Assembly (NCBI GenBank): GCA_023701205.1
Contig: JAMPXJ010000023.1
Coordinates: 1-64,000, forward strand
DNA from: Oligoflexia bacterium
GTDB taxonomy: Bacteria; Bdellovibrionota; UBA1018
Length of the DNA stretch: 64,000 nt
Direction: 5' to 3'
Positions 9,452 through 17,796 of this stretch are shown here, piece by piece. The translations under genes and the position numbers were made by a program. Within the stretch, counting starts at the first letter, position 1, and each line of letters opens with the position of its first letter. The notes below the pieces were generated by a model. It was not told the DNA's origin and ran no database searches. It worked only from the letters and a program-made list of their open reading frames with translations.

Positions 9452-10774
9452 ATGAAATCAGGATGGATCGCGGGTTGTTTGCTGTTGGCGCTCACAACGG
9501 TGGCTTGCGAAGGTCTTCAGATGCCGATTCAGGACTTCGCGGGCGACCCCGGTCGGCGCGACACGGTGAAAGGGATCGGCTATGGCGATGTGCTCCCGAT
9601 TTTCAAGAGCCGTTGCGGTCTCTGCCATAACCCTGGCACTCCCGATAAGAACTGGCAGGATTACGATACGACCTACGCAAAACGCGCGGTGATCACCCAG
9701 CGGCTGATCGTCCAGAAGTCCATGCCGCCAGGCGGGATGCCGATCTCCGATAACGAGCGCAACCTCATCGACGAATGGATCCGGGCCGGCGCACCCTTCG
9801 ATGCTCCGGGTTCCGATCCGGTTCCGGCGCCCGAGCCTTCGATCGAGCCCGAACCGACGATCACCTCCAGCCCGTCCCCGGAGCCGACGGGAGCCCCGGG
9901 AGGGGTGCCGACCTACGACGAAGTTATTCGCCCAAGAATTTTCGAGAAAACCTGCCGGATGTGCCATAACGAGGCCACGCCTGACAAGAACTGGCTGGAT
10001 TACTCCGTGGCCTACGCGAAAAGGGAAGTGATCTATCAGCGGGTCGTTGTGCTGAAGAACATGCCCATGGGGCTGCCGATGTCGGATGCCGAGCGCCAGC
10101 TCGTGGCCGATTGGGTCGCTGCGGGGGCACCGCGAAACAGCGGGAACGCGCCTCTTCCGACGCCAACGCCCACGCCGACCACGACGCCGATACCCTCGCC
10201 GACTCCGTCTCCTGATCCTCAGCCGACGGTGCCTGCGGGTGGAGTTCCGGGGTACGAAGAAACGATGCGGCCCCTGATTTTCGGCAAAGTCTGTTCAGGC
10301 TGCCACAACGCGAGCAGCGGCGCGTCCATGCCCAACTGGCTCGATTACGATACCGCATACGCCAAGCGCGAAAGGATCTATCAGCGGGTGGTGGTCGAAA
10401 AAACGATGCCGCTCGGGGCTCCCATGTCGGACGCGGAACGCAAGTTGGTTGCGGACTGGGTGAAAGGCGGCGCGCCCCGGACGGTCCCGCAGCCGGAGCC
10501 CACGCCGACCCCGACAGGAACGCCGCCTCCGGGAGCGCCGTACTCTTTTGAGAGCGTGATCAAGCCCCAGGTGATCGAGCCCATCTGCGCCGCCTGTCAC
10601 AATTCGGCGACGCCCGAAAAGAATTGGCTGAATTACGAGGTCGCCTATGCCAAAAGAGACAAACTTTTCAAGCGAGTGGTCGTCACTCGCGAGATGCCTC
10701 CCGCCGGCGTTTCGATGACTGAGGAACAGCGCGAGCTGGTACGGCAGTGGTACCTGGCTGGAGGCCCCCGCTAG
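9452..10774 (+). CDS. Lipoprotein with four CxxCH (cytochrome c-like) domains
   Basis: The 440-residue product starts at ATG 9452, preceded by GGGAGAG. An N-terminal signal ends in LTTVAC, so lipidation is likely. Four homologous domains follow, each with CxxCH (residues about 55-59, 168-172, 281-285 and 379-383), an NW(L/Q)(D/N)Y segment, and a downstream MPxGxPMS region that could supply a distal Met ligand. The first three domains are separated by Pro/Thr/Ser/Glu-rich linkers such as PTPTPTPTTTP. The design suggests a bead-on-string tetrahaem c-type cytochrome anchored in the envelope. Haem attachment is inferred from the motif; no oxidase or maturation gene lies next to it. Confidence 0.85.
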   Translation: MKSGWIAGCLLLALTTVACEGLQMPIQDFAGDPGRRDTVKGIGYGDVLPIFKSRCGLCHNPGTPDKNWQDYDTTYAKRAVITQRLIVQKSMPPGGMPISDNERNLIDEWIRAGAPFDAPGSDPVPAPEPSIEPEPTITSSPSPEPTGAPGGVPTYDEVIRPRIFEKTCRMCHNEATPDKNWLDYSVAYAKREVIYQRVVVLKNMPMGLPMSDAERQLVADWVAAGAPRNSGNAPLPTPTPTPTTTPIPSPTPSPDPQPTVPAGGVPGYEETMRPLIFGKVCSGCHNASSGASMPNWLDYDTAYAKRERIYQRVVVEKTMPLGAPMSDAERKLVADWVKGGAPRTVPQPEPTPTPTGTPPPGAPYSFESVIKPQVIEPICAACHNSATPEKNWLNYEVAYAKRDKLFKRVVVTREMPPAGVSMTEEQRELVRQWYLAGGPR

Positions 10775-10861
10775 AAGAATGCATGAAGTGCCTCCGCCTC
10801 CGGGATGGACGCGGCTTTGGAGAGATTTTCTGGTTTTGCTCAGGGATGCGCGAATCGGGAT

Positions 10862-10888
10862 TTGACATGTGACGCGGCGCGGGATAAT
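10862..10888 (+). promoter_or_regulatory. Promoter of the LRR protein gene
   Basis: TTGACA at 10862-10867 is followed, after 15 bp, by GATAAT at 10883-10888. Both hexamers match the sigma-70 consensus closely, though the spacing is short. The predicted start leaves a leader of about 30 nt with CAGGAG before ATG 10924. Confidence 0.5.
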
Positions 10889-10923
10889 TCCGGCGCCGGG
10901 TGTGACCCAGGAGAAAGAAGTCA

Positions 10924-12162
10924 ATGCGCATCGAAAAGAAAATGATCCTAACGACCGCCCTTTCGGCTTTGCTGAGCCTAACGATGGCCCACGCCGAGTT
11001 CGTCCCGGTTTGTGACCGGACGGAAGAAGTGGCCGACGCGATCTCGGAAGCCTTGGGCAAATCCTGCGGCGAGATCACCCTGGAAAACCTTGTCGAGGTG
11101 AAAAAGCTCAGCCTCGAAGGGCGCAACCTCTCCCGCCTGGCGAGCGGCGACTTCGGCGGGCTGTTCTACCTCGAGGAGCTGAACCTCGCGAACAACTGGC
11201 TCACGCTGCTGCCGGCCGATATCTTCGAGGATCTGACCAAGGTCAAGTCCCTCGACCTGAGCCGCAACGAGCTGCGCAGGCTGCCTGCGACGATGTTCAT
11301 CGAGAACGTCGAGCTGCAACGTCTGGACCTCAGCACCAACCTGCTCGATAAACTGCCCGTCAAAGGCTTTGAGCGCCTGGGCAAGCTCGAGATCCTGGAT
11401 CTCGGCAACAACCGGTTCGAGGCGGTCCCCACCGAGATCTTCGTGGGCCTGTCCAACCTGAGCTGGCTTTCGCTCACGCTCAACCTGATCGGCAACGTCC
11501 AGGACGGCGCCTTCGCGACCCTTCCTTCGCTCAAAGAGCTGTACCTCGGCGCCAATCAGCTCAAGTCGATCACCCGTGGGACCTTCGCGGGCCTTCCGGG
11601 ACTGACGCATCTTTCGCTCGCGGACAACGCGATCACCTCCGTTTCGGGCGGGCTTTTCTCCGAAATGGTTCCCGCAAGCCTGCGCAAGCAGGGGCGGCTC
11701 GGGCTGCGCGCCCTGGATCTGGGCGGCAACCAGATCTCGGCGCTTCCGGAAGATTTCCTCACGGGCCTTCGGTACCTGGAGGAGCTGCGCCTGGCGCGCA
11801 ACGGCCTGGCGTCCGTTTCGCCGAAGGTATTCAAGAAGGCGAGTGCCCTGCGGATCCTGGTACTCCAGGAAAACGCCCTGACCGAGCTTTCGCCGGAGCT
11901 CTTCGCCGGAATGAACCGGCTCACCGAGCTTCATCTGGCTACCAACAGGATCGCCTCGCTTCCGGCCGGGGTTTTCCGGGATCTCCTGTCGGTCAAGCTC
12001 CTGAACCTCCAGTTCAACCAGCTCTCCGGGCTTGCGACGAGCACGTTCGAAGGCCTGGAGTTCCTGCGCTCGCTGGATCTGCGCAACAACCTGCTCACCG
12101 CGGTCGACAAAAAGAGCGTCGATGAAGCGTTCGCCGGCCGCAACGTGAATATCCGGTACTGA
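10924..12162 (+). CDS. Secreted leucine-rich-repeat protein
   Basis: The product has 412 residues. A signal peptide with cleavage after TMAHA (about residue 24) precedes a short region with two Cys, then about 13-14 tandem leucine-rich repeats of 24 residues with the pattern LxxLxLxxNxLxxLPxxxFxxL. The repeats run to the C-terminus, and no kinase, anchor or enzymatic domain is present. Such LRR solenoids mediate protein-protein binding; the partner is unknown. An extracytoplasmic location follows from the signal peptide. A possible terminator lies at 12226-12253. Confidence 0.92.
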   Translation: MRIEKKMILTTALSALLSLTMAHAEFVPVCDRTEEVADAISEALGKSCGEITLENLVEVKKLSLEGRNLSRLASGDFGGLFYLEELNLANNWLTLLPADIFEDLTKVKSLDLSRNELRRLPATMFIENVELQRLDLSTNLLDKLPVKGFERLGKLEILDLGNNRFEAVPTEIFVGLSNLSWLSLTLNLIGNVQDGAFATLPSLKELYLGANQLKSITRGTFAGLPGLTHLSLADNAITSVSGGLFSEMVPASLRKQGRLGLRALDLGGNQISALPEDFLTGLRYLEELRLARNGLASVSPKVFKKASALRILVLQENALTELSPELFAGMNRLTELHLATNRIASLPAGVFRDLLSVKLLNLQFNQLSGLATSTFEGLEFLRSLDLRNNLLTAVDKKSVDEAFAGRNVNIRY

Positions 12163-12225
12163 TCCGCGCGATCAGTCAGTCATTGGGGTAGAAGAGCGGC
12201 TCCGGCTTCCCTGGTTCTAAAGATC

Positions 12226-12253
12226 GGGAAAGTCGGGGCCGTTTCCTTTTTTT
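12226..12253 (+). terminator. Possible rho-independent terminator after the LRR gene
   Basis: A short GGAAA/TTTCC stem (12227-12231 and 12242-12246) is followed directly by seven T residues. The stem is weak, so the call rests mainly on the T-tract and on its position between the LRR gene and the TetR gene. Confidence 0.4.
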
Positions 12254-12289
12254 AAGCTATCGGAGTCGCATTCAGGCTAGAATTCTCCT

Positions 12290-12952
12290 ATGCCGGGTGG
12301 GGCTTCCAAGGAAGAGCGGCTTCTCGCCGTTGCTGATTGCATCGTCCAGATCATGGTGTCGCGCCGCAGTGATTCGCTTGCCATCGGGGCGCTGGCCCGG
12401 AAAGCGGGGGTCTCTCGCGCCTGGCTGTACAAATACGTCGGGCGTAACAAGAAGGAGCTGGTCGAAAACGCTCTTTCGTACCTGGAGCGCGATTTCACGG
12501 GCCGCTTCGATCGGCAGCCGGTGCGCGATCTGGAGTCCCTGAAAGCCGCCTTGCTCGAGGGCAATCTCAAGCTCATCGCCAGTACCCGGCGCAATCCGGC
12601 GATCATCCAGCTTTACTTCGGGTCTCTTCTCTTTACCGCGCCCTGGGCGACGCGAGTGCGGCAGGCCGAGAATTCCTATATCCGCGAAGTGCTCGGTCCG
12701 GAGATCGAGCGCTGCCTGGGGGTTTCGAGGAACCGCGCGATCTTCATGGCGGAGTCGATCTCCTCGCTCCGGATGACGGTCATGCAGCGCTGGGTGCTTC
12801 AGCGAGAGCCCGCGCGGATGAGCGAAAAGCAGGTGAAAGGCCTGCTGGATCGGGTCGTGGAGTTCCTGCTCCAGGAGCTTCGGCCCGAGCCGAAGGCTCA
12901 AAAGGCGTCGCCCGCGCTGAAGTCGAAGATCACCTCGCCCGGAGCGGCGTAA
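12290..12952 (+). CDS. TetR-family transcriptional regulator
   Basis: The product has 220 residues. The N-terminal helix-turn-helix of the TetR type is visible: DSLAIGALARKAGVSRAWLYKYVGRNKKELVENAL (residues about 27-62). The all-alpha C-terminal ligand-binding part has no recognisable specificity. The 3' end overlaps the end of the convergent ftsB gene by about 55 bp. The target genes are not evident from the neighbourhood. Confidence 0.88.
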   Translation: MPGGASKEERLLAVADCIVQIMVSRRSDSLAIGALARKAGVSRAWLYKYVGRNKKELVENALSYLERDFTGRFDRQPVRDLESLKAALLEGNLKLIASTRRNPAIIQLYFGSLLFTAPWATRVRQAENSYIREVLGPEIERCLGVSRNRAIFMAESISSLRMTVMQRWVLQREPARMSEKQVKGLLDRVVEFLLQELRPEPKAQKASPALKSKITSPGAA

Positions 12953-13203
12953 CCCAGCACGCGCCGGATCTCGCGGAGCTGGACGATCCGGTTCTTCTCG
13001 AGTTGCGCGGCTTCGCCCTGCATCCGCGAGATCTCGGACTGAAGCTCGGAGAGCTGCTTGTGCTTGGCTTGGAGCAGTCCGTTGAGTCGCGCCGCCTGCA
13101 GGACTCCCGGGAAGCCTGCCAGTCCCGAGAGAAAAAGCGCCCAGAGAGCAAAGAGCCCGAGCCAGAGCTTCAAAGGGGTCGGCGTCCGCAGGGCTGCTCG
13201 CAA
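12898..13203 (-). CDS. ftsB: Septum formation initiator family protein (FtsB/DivIC-like)
   Basis: The product has 101 residues: a short cytoplasmic N-terminus, one membrane helix (about 12-32, LKLWLGLFALWALFLSGLAG) and then a coiled coil (NGLLQAKHKQLSELQSEISRMQGEAAQLEKN). It ends in the REIRRVLGYAAPGEVIF motif typical of FtsB/DivIC proteins, which act in the divisome with FtsL and FtsQ. It begins one base after the enolase stop. An eno-ftsB arrangement is conserved in many Proteobacteria, which supports the assignment. Confidence 0.88.
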   Translation of the reverse strand: MRAALRTPTPLKLWLGLFALWALFLSGLAGFPGVLQAARLNGLLQAKHKQLSELQSEISRMQGEAAQLEKNRIVQLREIRRVLGYAAPGEVIFDFSAGDAF

Positions 13204-13204
13204 G

Positions 13205-14524
13205 TCATTTTCCTTTCAGGCCCCGGAAGGCCCCTTTTCCGGCGAAACGGGAGCGCTCTCCGAGCTCCTCCTCGATGCGCAGGAGCTGGTTGTACTTGGC
13301 GATCCGGTCCGTGCGCGAAGCAGAGCCGGTCTTGATCTGCCCGCAATCGGTAGCCACGGCGAGCTCGGAGATGAACACGTCCTCGCTCTCGCCGCTGCGA
13401 TGGGAGGTGATCGAGGCGTAGCCGGATTGGGCTGCGAGTTTCATCGTCTCCAGGGTCTCCGTCACGGTGCCAATCTGGTTGAGCTTGATCAGGATCGCGT
13501 TCGCGGTCTTGGTCTCGATCCCTTTGCGGAGATATGCGGGGTTCGTGACGAAGAGATCATCGCCCACGAGCTGGCAGCGCCCACCGATCGCGCGGGTGGC
13601 TTCGGCCCAGCCTTCCCAGTCATGCTCCGACAAGCCGTCTTCAATGGAAATGATAGGATAAGTGTCCACCCACTGGCTATAGAGATCGATCATCTCGCGA
13701 GCGGGACGTTTGCGGCCCTCGAAATTGTACTGCCGGCTCTCGTCGCAGAACTCGCTCGCGGCACAGTCGAGCGCCAGGAAAATGTCGATGCCCGGCTTGT
13801 AGCCGGAGTCGGTGATGGCCTGCATGATCGACAGCAGGGCCTGCTCGTGCGGTCGCTCGCCTTCGAAAACCGGAGCGAAGCCGCCCTCGTCGCCGACGCC
13901 GGTGGAGAGTCCTTTGTCATGCAGGATCTTCTTGAGGCGATGGAACACCTCGGCTCCCGCGCGAAGCGCCTCGGAAAAGCGAGTGAATCCCGCCGGAACG
14001 ATCATGAACTCCTGAATCGCCAGGCCGTTGTCGGCATGCTTGCCGCCGTTGATGATGTTCATCAGGGGCACCGGAAGCGTGGATCCGGAGGAACCGAAAA
14101 GCTGCGCCAGCATCCGGTAGGTGGGGATGCCCTGGGCCTGAGCCTGCGCGCGAGCGAACGCCATGCTGACCGGGAGCAGGGCGTTCGCCCCGAGATTCTT
14201 CTTGAATGGCGTGCCGTCGAGATCGCGAAGCGCGTCGTCGAGGAGCGCCTGATTGGCGAAGTCGCGGCCGACGAGCGCGGGAGCGATCTTCTCGCGGACA
14301 TGGCTCACCGCCTTGAGAACCCCTTTGCCCTGGTAGCGCTTCTTGTCTCCGTCGCGAAGCTCGAGAGCTTCTCCTTCGCCCGTGGAGGCGCCGGAAGGGA
14401 CGATGGCTCTTGCGGTCGTCAGCTCGCCAGGATGACGAGGGTCGTCGATCGAAAGATCGACTTCAACGGTGGGAAAGCCCCGGGAATCCAAAACTTCGCG
14501 CGCGTGGATTTTCTTGATCTTCAT
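13205..14524 (-). CDS. eno: Enolase (phosphopyruvate hydratase)
   Basis: This 439-residue glycolytic enzyme converts 2-phosphoglycerate to phosphoenolpyruvate. The start [22 protein letters not shown] and the segment [15 protein letters not shown] are typical. Metal ligands lie in [28 protein letters not shown] and [10 protein letters not shown]. The catalytic-loop sequence [13 protein letters not shown] and the C-terminal SHRSGESED are also present. The frame continues 26 codons upstream, but ATG 14524 fits the family and has GTGAG before it. It is the first gene of an eno-ftsB operon and is divergent from the pnt operon. Confidence 0.98.
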   Translation of the reverse strand: MKIKKIHAREVLDSRGFPTVEVDLSIDDPRHPGELTTARAIVPSGASTGEGEALELRDGDKKRYQGKGVLKAVSHVREKIAPALVGRDFANQALLDDALRDLDGTPFKKNLGANALLPVSMAFARAQAQAQGIPTYRMLAQLFGSSGSTLPVPLMNIINGGKHADNGLAIQEFMIVPAGFTRFSEALRAGAEVFHRLKKILHDKGLSTGVGDEGGFAPVFEGERPHEQALLSIMQAITDSGYKPGIDIFLALDCAASEFCDESRQYNFEGRKRPAREMIDLYSQWVDTYPIISIEDGLSEHDWEGWAEATRAIGGRCQLVGDDLFVTNPAYLRKGIETKTANAILIKLNQIGTVTETLETMKLAAQSGYASITSHRSGESEDVFISELAVATDCGQIKTGSASRTDRIAKYNQLLRIEEELGERSRFAGKGAFRGLKGK

Positions 14525-14738
14525 AGCGCTCACTTTTCCATAGGCCACTTCCCTAGGCAACGGGATCTTTGGAAGTGGATGAGTCAAATTTGCCCGAAGC
14601 AACGGTTTGACGCGCAGAAGTCAAGGCGGCTCGCGCGCGGCGAAATTTGCAGCGAACGCATGGAGACGCATGGACAATGCCTCATTTTTCCGGTAGGCAC
14701 TTTCTATCGCACTAATCATCGTTTTTATCGGGTTTCGC

Positions 14739-14818
14739 AGCACCAGAAAGCACTCCAAAGCGCCCAAAAACATCCAAAAGCACCCAATAGAAAAAGAAAG
14801 CACCAGAAAGCGAAAGAC
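14739..14818 (+). repeat. Eight 10-nt tandem units forming the pntAA leader
   Basis: From 14739 to 14818 the sequence divides into eight consecutive decamers that almost all begin with AG. Examples are AGCACCAGAA (14739 and again, identical, at 14799), AGCACTCCAA, AGCGCCCAAA and AGCACCCAAT. The last decamer ends at the base before the ATG. The tract is rich in A and C, poor in T and lacks a Shine-Dalgarno sequence. It could be an unstructured translation-enhancing leader. The 214 bp further upstream (14525-14738) hold the divergent control region; I see no strong promoter there. Confidence 0.7.
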
Positions 14819-15976
14819 ATGACCACGCCCAGCGCCACCCAGTATCCGCAGATGAATCAGCCGATTCTCGGCATTCCGAAAGAAAACCGTGAAGGCGAGA
14901 CTCGCGTCGCCATGACGCCGGACTCCCTCAAGAAGATCGTGAAGAAAGGCTTCAGGATCCGCATGGAGCGCGGCGCGGGGATCACCGCAGGGTACCCGGA
15001 TGCCGACTTCGCGTTCGACGGCGTGGAGCTCGTCGATGCGGTTACGGCACTGGGGGCGGAGGTCGTGATCAAGATCAACCGTCCCACTGTCGAGGAACTC
15101 GCCAAGATGAAGAAGGGGAGCCTTCTCATCTGCATGCTGGAGCCGTTCGCGCAGGACGGCTTCATCGAGAAGCTCGCGCAGGCCGGCATCAATGCCATGG
15201 GCATGGAGCTGATCCCGCGCACCTCGCGCGCGCAGTCGATGGACGTGCTGTCGTCGCAGGCGAACATCGCGGGCTATCGCGCGGTACTGGAGGCGGCGAC
15301 GCGCTATCCCCGGTTCTTCCCGATGATGATGACTTCGGCCGGTTCGGCCAAGCCCGCCAGGGTCGTGGTCCTGGGCGCCGGCGTCGCGGGCCTTCAGGCC
15401 ATCGGGACCGCCCGCCGCCTGGGCTGCCAAGTCGAGGCCTACGACGTGCGCGCGGAAGTGAAGGAGCAGATCCTCTCGCTCGGGGCCAAGTTCATCGAGC
15501 TCGACGTGGGCGAGGAGGGAACGGGAGCCGGCGGCTACGCCAAGGAGCTCTCCGAGGCGGCCAAGCTCCGGCAGCAGCAGGCGCTCACCGAGCGCCTGAA
15601 GAAGGCGGACGTGATCATCACGACCGCGAACATCCCGGGCCGCAAGGCACCGATCCTGGTCACGGAAGAAGCGGTGAAAGGCATGCGCGCAGGCAGCGTG
15701 ATCGTCGACATGGCGGCGCCCACGGGGGGCAACTGCCCGCTGACCGAGGCCGGCAAGACGGTCGTGAAGCACGGAGTGACGCTCATCGGGGCGACGAACT
15801 TCCCGACGATGATGCCTTCGGATTCCAGCTCCTTCTTCGGACGCAACGTCTTCAACCTGCTTGGCCTGATGCTCGATGACAAGAAGCCGTCGATCCTCAC
15901 GCTCAATCTCGATGACGATATCATCGCGGCTTCCCTGGCGACGCTCGACGGCCAGGTCCGCTTCAACCGCAAGTAA
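14819..15976 (+). CDS. pntAA: NAD(P) transhydrogenase subunit alpha, NAD-binding part
   Basis: This 385-residue protein is the soluble NAD(H)-binding domain I of proton-translocating transhydrogenase, of the alanine-dehydrogenase fold. IGIPKEN-type start (here [18 protein letters not shown]), the Rossmann motif [20 protein letters not shown] near residue 185, and the segment VEAYDVR at the end of the second strand show this. The frame is open far upstream on the strand opposite enolase, but ATG 14819 directly precedes the conserved region. It is the first gene of a three-gene pntAA-pntAB-pntB set, as in Rhodospirillum rubrum. Confidence 0.95.
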   Translation: MTTPSATQYPQMNQPILGIPKENREGETRVAMTPDSLKKIVKKGFRIRMERGAGITAGYPDADFAFDGVELVDAVTALGAEVVIKINRPTVEELAKMKKGSLLICMLEPFAQDGFIEKLAQAGINAMGMELIPRTSRAQSMDVLSSQANIAGYRAVLEAATRYPRFFPMMMTSAGSAKPARVVVLGAGVAGLQAIGTARRLGCQVEAYDVRAEVKEQILSLGAKFIELDVGEEGTGAGGYAKELSEAAKLRQQQALTERLKKADVIITTANIPGRKAPILVTEEAVKGMRAGSVIVDMAAPTGGNCPLTEAGKTVVKHGVTLIGATNFPTMMPSDSSSFFGRNVFNLLGLMLDDKKPSILTLNLDDDIIAASLATLDGQVRFNRK

Positions 15977-15990
15977 CCGGGGAGACCTTC

Positions 15991-16284
15991 ATGTCACCAG
16001 CCATGGTCGGACTTTACGTTTTCGTTCTTTCCTGCTTCGTGGGCTACCACGTGATCTGGGGAGTCACCCCCGCGCTGCATACGCCGCTCATGGCGGTGAC
16101 CAACGCGATCAGCGCCATCGTGGTCGTCGGCGCGATCCTGGTCGCCGGCTCAGGGGCCGCGGCGTCCGGGGATGGGATGGTTGAGATCCTGGGCTTCTTC
16201 GCCGTCTTCCTGGCCGCGATCAACATCTTCGGCGGCTTCGTGGTCACCAACCGCATTCTCTCGATGTTCAAGAAGAAGAAATGA
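15991..16284 (+). CDS. pntAB: NAD(P) transhydrogenase alpha, membrane part
   Basis: The 97-residue product supplies the first membrane helices of transhydrogenase domain II. Three hydrophobic segments are visible (about 5-24, 30-50 and 62-83), with the conserved [19 protein letters not shown] stretch between the first two. It lies 14 bp after pntAA and its stop overlaps the pntB start (ATGA). Confidence 0.95.
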   Translation: MSPAMVGLYVFVLSCFVGYHVIWGVTPALHTPLMAVTNAISAIVVVGAILVAGSGAAASGDGMVEILGFFAVFLAAINIFGGFVVTNRILSMFKKKK

Positions 16285-17687
16285 GTATGGAAATGCAAAA
16301 CACGTTACTCGGATCCAACTTTTTCGCCGCGATGTACCTCGTTGCGACCGTGCTTTTCATCTTCGGGCTCAAGGGGCTCAGCTCGCCGAAGACCGCTCTT
16401 CGTGGCAACGCCTTCTCGATGATGGGGATGGCCATCGCTGTCGGCGTGACGCTGCTCAATCCCGAGGTGCGGACCTACACCTGGATCGTCGCGGGTCTCG
16501 CGGCCGGCGCCGTCGTGGGCATCACCGTCGCTTTGAAGATCCAGATGACCGCGATGCCGCAGCTCGTGGCCGCGCTTCACAGCTTCGTGGGGCTTTCGGC
16601 GGTGCTCGTGGCGGCTGGTACCTATTACACTCATGGCGCGGCTGGTGAGTCTGATCCCGTCCTGATGACCGAGATCGCCGCGGGAAGCTTCATCGGGGCG
16701 ATCACTTTCACCGGATCCCTGATCGCCTTCGCGAAGCTCCAGGAGATCATGGGCTCGGCCCCGCTCGTCTTCCGCGGGCAGCACTGGCTCAATCTGGCGC
16801 TGGGTGTCGCGATGCTCGCTTTCGGCGGCCATTTCATCGCGTCCCACAGCATGGTCTCGTTCTGGATCATGACGGGCATCGCTTTTCTGCTGGGCTTCCT
16901 GCTCGTGCTCCCCATCGGCGGCGCGGACATGCCGGTCGTGGTTTCCATGCTCAACTCCTACTCGGGCTGGGCGGCCGCGGCGACGGGCTTCACTCTGAGC
17001 AACAATCTCCTGATCACCACGGGCGCGCTGGTGGGATCGAGCGGCGCGATCCTCTCGTACATCATGTGCAAGGCGATGAACCGCTCGTTCATCAGCGTGA
17101 TCTTGGGCGGCTTCGGGGCGGAGGCCTCGGCGGCGACGCAGGCGGGCCCGGGCAAGGCGATCAAGTCGGCATCGCCCGAGGATGTCGCGTTCATGCTTGG
17201 GAATTCCTCGAAGGTCATCATCGTGCCGGGCTACGGCATGGCGGTCGCCCAGGCGCAGCATGCCATCAAAGAGGTCTTCGAGATCCTTCACGAGAAGGGC
17301 GTCGAGTGCAAGTTCGCGATCCATCCGGTGGCGGGCCGCATGCCCGGTCACATGAACGTGCTGCTCGCGGAGTCCGACATTCCCTACGACGTGGTTTTCG
17401 AGATGGAAGAGATCAACGGCGAGTTCAGCTCGACGGATGTGGTGCTGGTCATCGGCGCGAACGACGTCGTGAACCCCGATGCCAAGACCAACAAGTCGAG
17501 CCCGCTTTACGGCATGCCGATCCTGGACTGCTACAAGTCCAAGCAGATCTTCGTGTCCAAGCGCTCGATGAAGCCCGGCTACGCCGGCGTCGACAACGCG
17601 CTCTTCTATTACGATAACTGCACGCTGGTTTTCGGCGACGCGAAGGCGACTTGCGAGAAGCTCGCCAATGCGCTGCGCGAGGAGTGA
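16281..17687 (+). CDS. pntB: NAD(P) transhydrogenase subunit beta
   Basis: The 468-residue beta subunit holds the rest of membrane domain II (about eight helices in residues 10-270) and the NADP(H)-binding domain III. Domain III contains [16 protein letters not shown] (near residue 312), [29 protein letters not shown] and [11 protein letters not shown], all typical. The complete enzyme uses the proton gradient to reduce NADP+ with NADH, providing NADPH for biosynthesis and redox defence. Confidence 0.96.
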   Translation: MSMEMQNTLLGSNFFAAMYLVATVLFIFGLKGLSSPKTALRGNAFSMMGMAIAVGVTLLNPEVRTYTWIVAGLAAGAVVGITVALKIQMTAMPQLVAALHSFVGLSAVLVAAGTYYTHGAAGESDPVLMTEIAAGSFIGAITFTGSLIAFAKLQEIMGSAPLVFRGQHWLNLALGVAMLAFGGHFIASHSMVSFWIMTGIAFLLGFLLVLPIGGADMPVVVSMLNSYSGWAAAATGFTLSNNLLITTGALVGSSGAILSYIMCKAMNRSFISVILGGFGAEASAATQAGPGKAIKSASPEDVAFMLGNSSKVIIVPGYGMAVAQAQHAIKEVFEILHEKGVECKFAIHPVAGRMPGHMNVLLAESDIPYDVVFEMEEINGEFSSTDVVLVIGANDVVNPDAKTNKSSPLYGMPILDCYKSKQIFVSKRSMKPGYAGVDNALFYYDNCTLVFGDAKATCEKLANALREE

Positions 17688-17796
17688 GATCGGTTAAATA
17701 GTGGTAATGTAAGGCCCTCTGAGTGGGGGGCTTGTGTCTGCGCGGACGCATTCCGGGGGTGCCGAGTTTCCATTAGAATGGAAGCTGAGGCAACTC

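Noticed and set aside
13058..14818. A long upstream extension of the pntAA frame through the enolase region
   Set aside because: The extension runs antisense to enolase and shows no similarity to transhydrogenase; the conserved protein starts at 14819.
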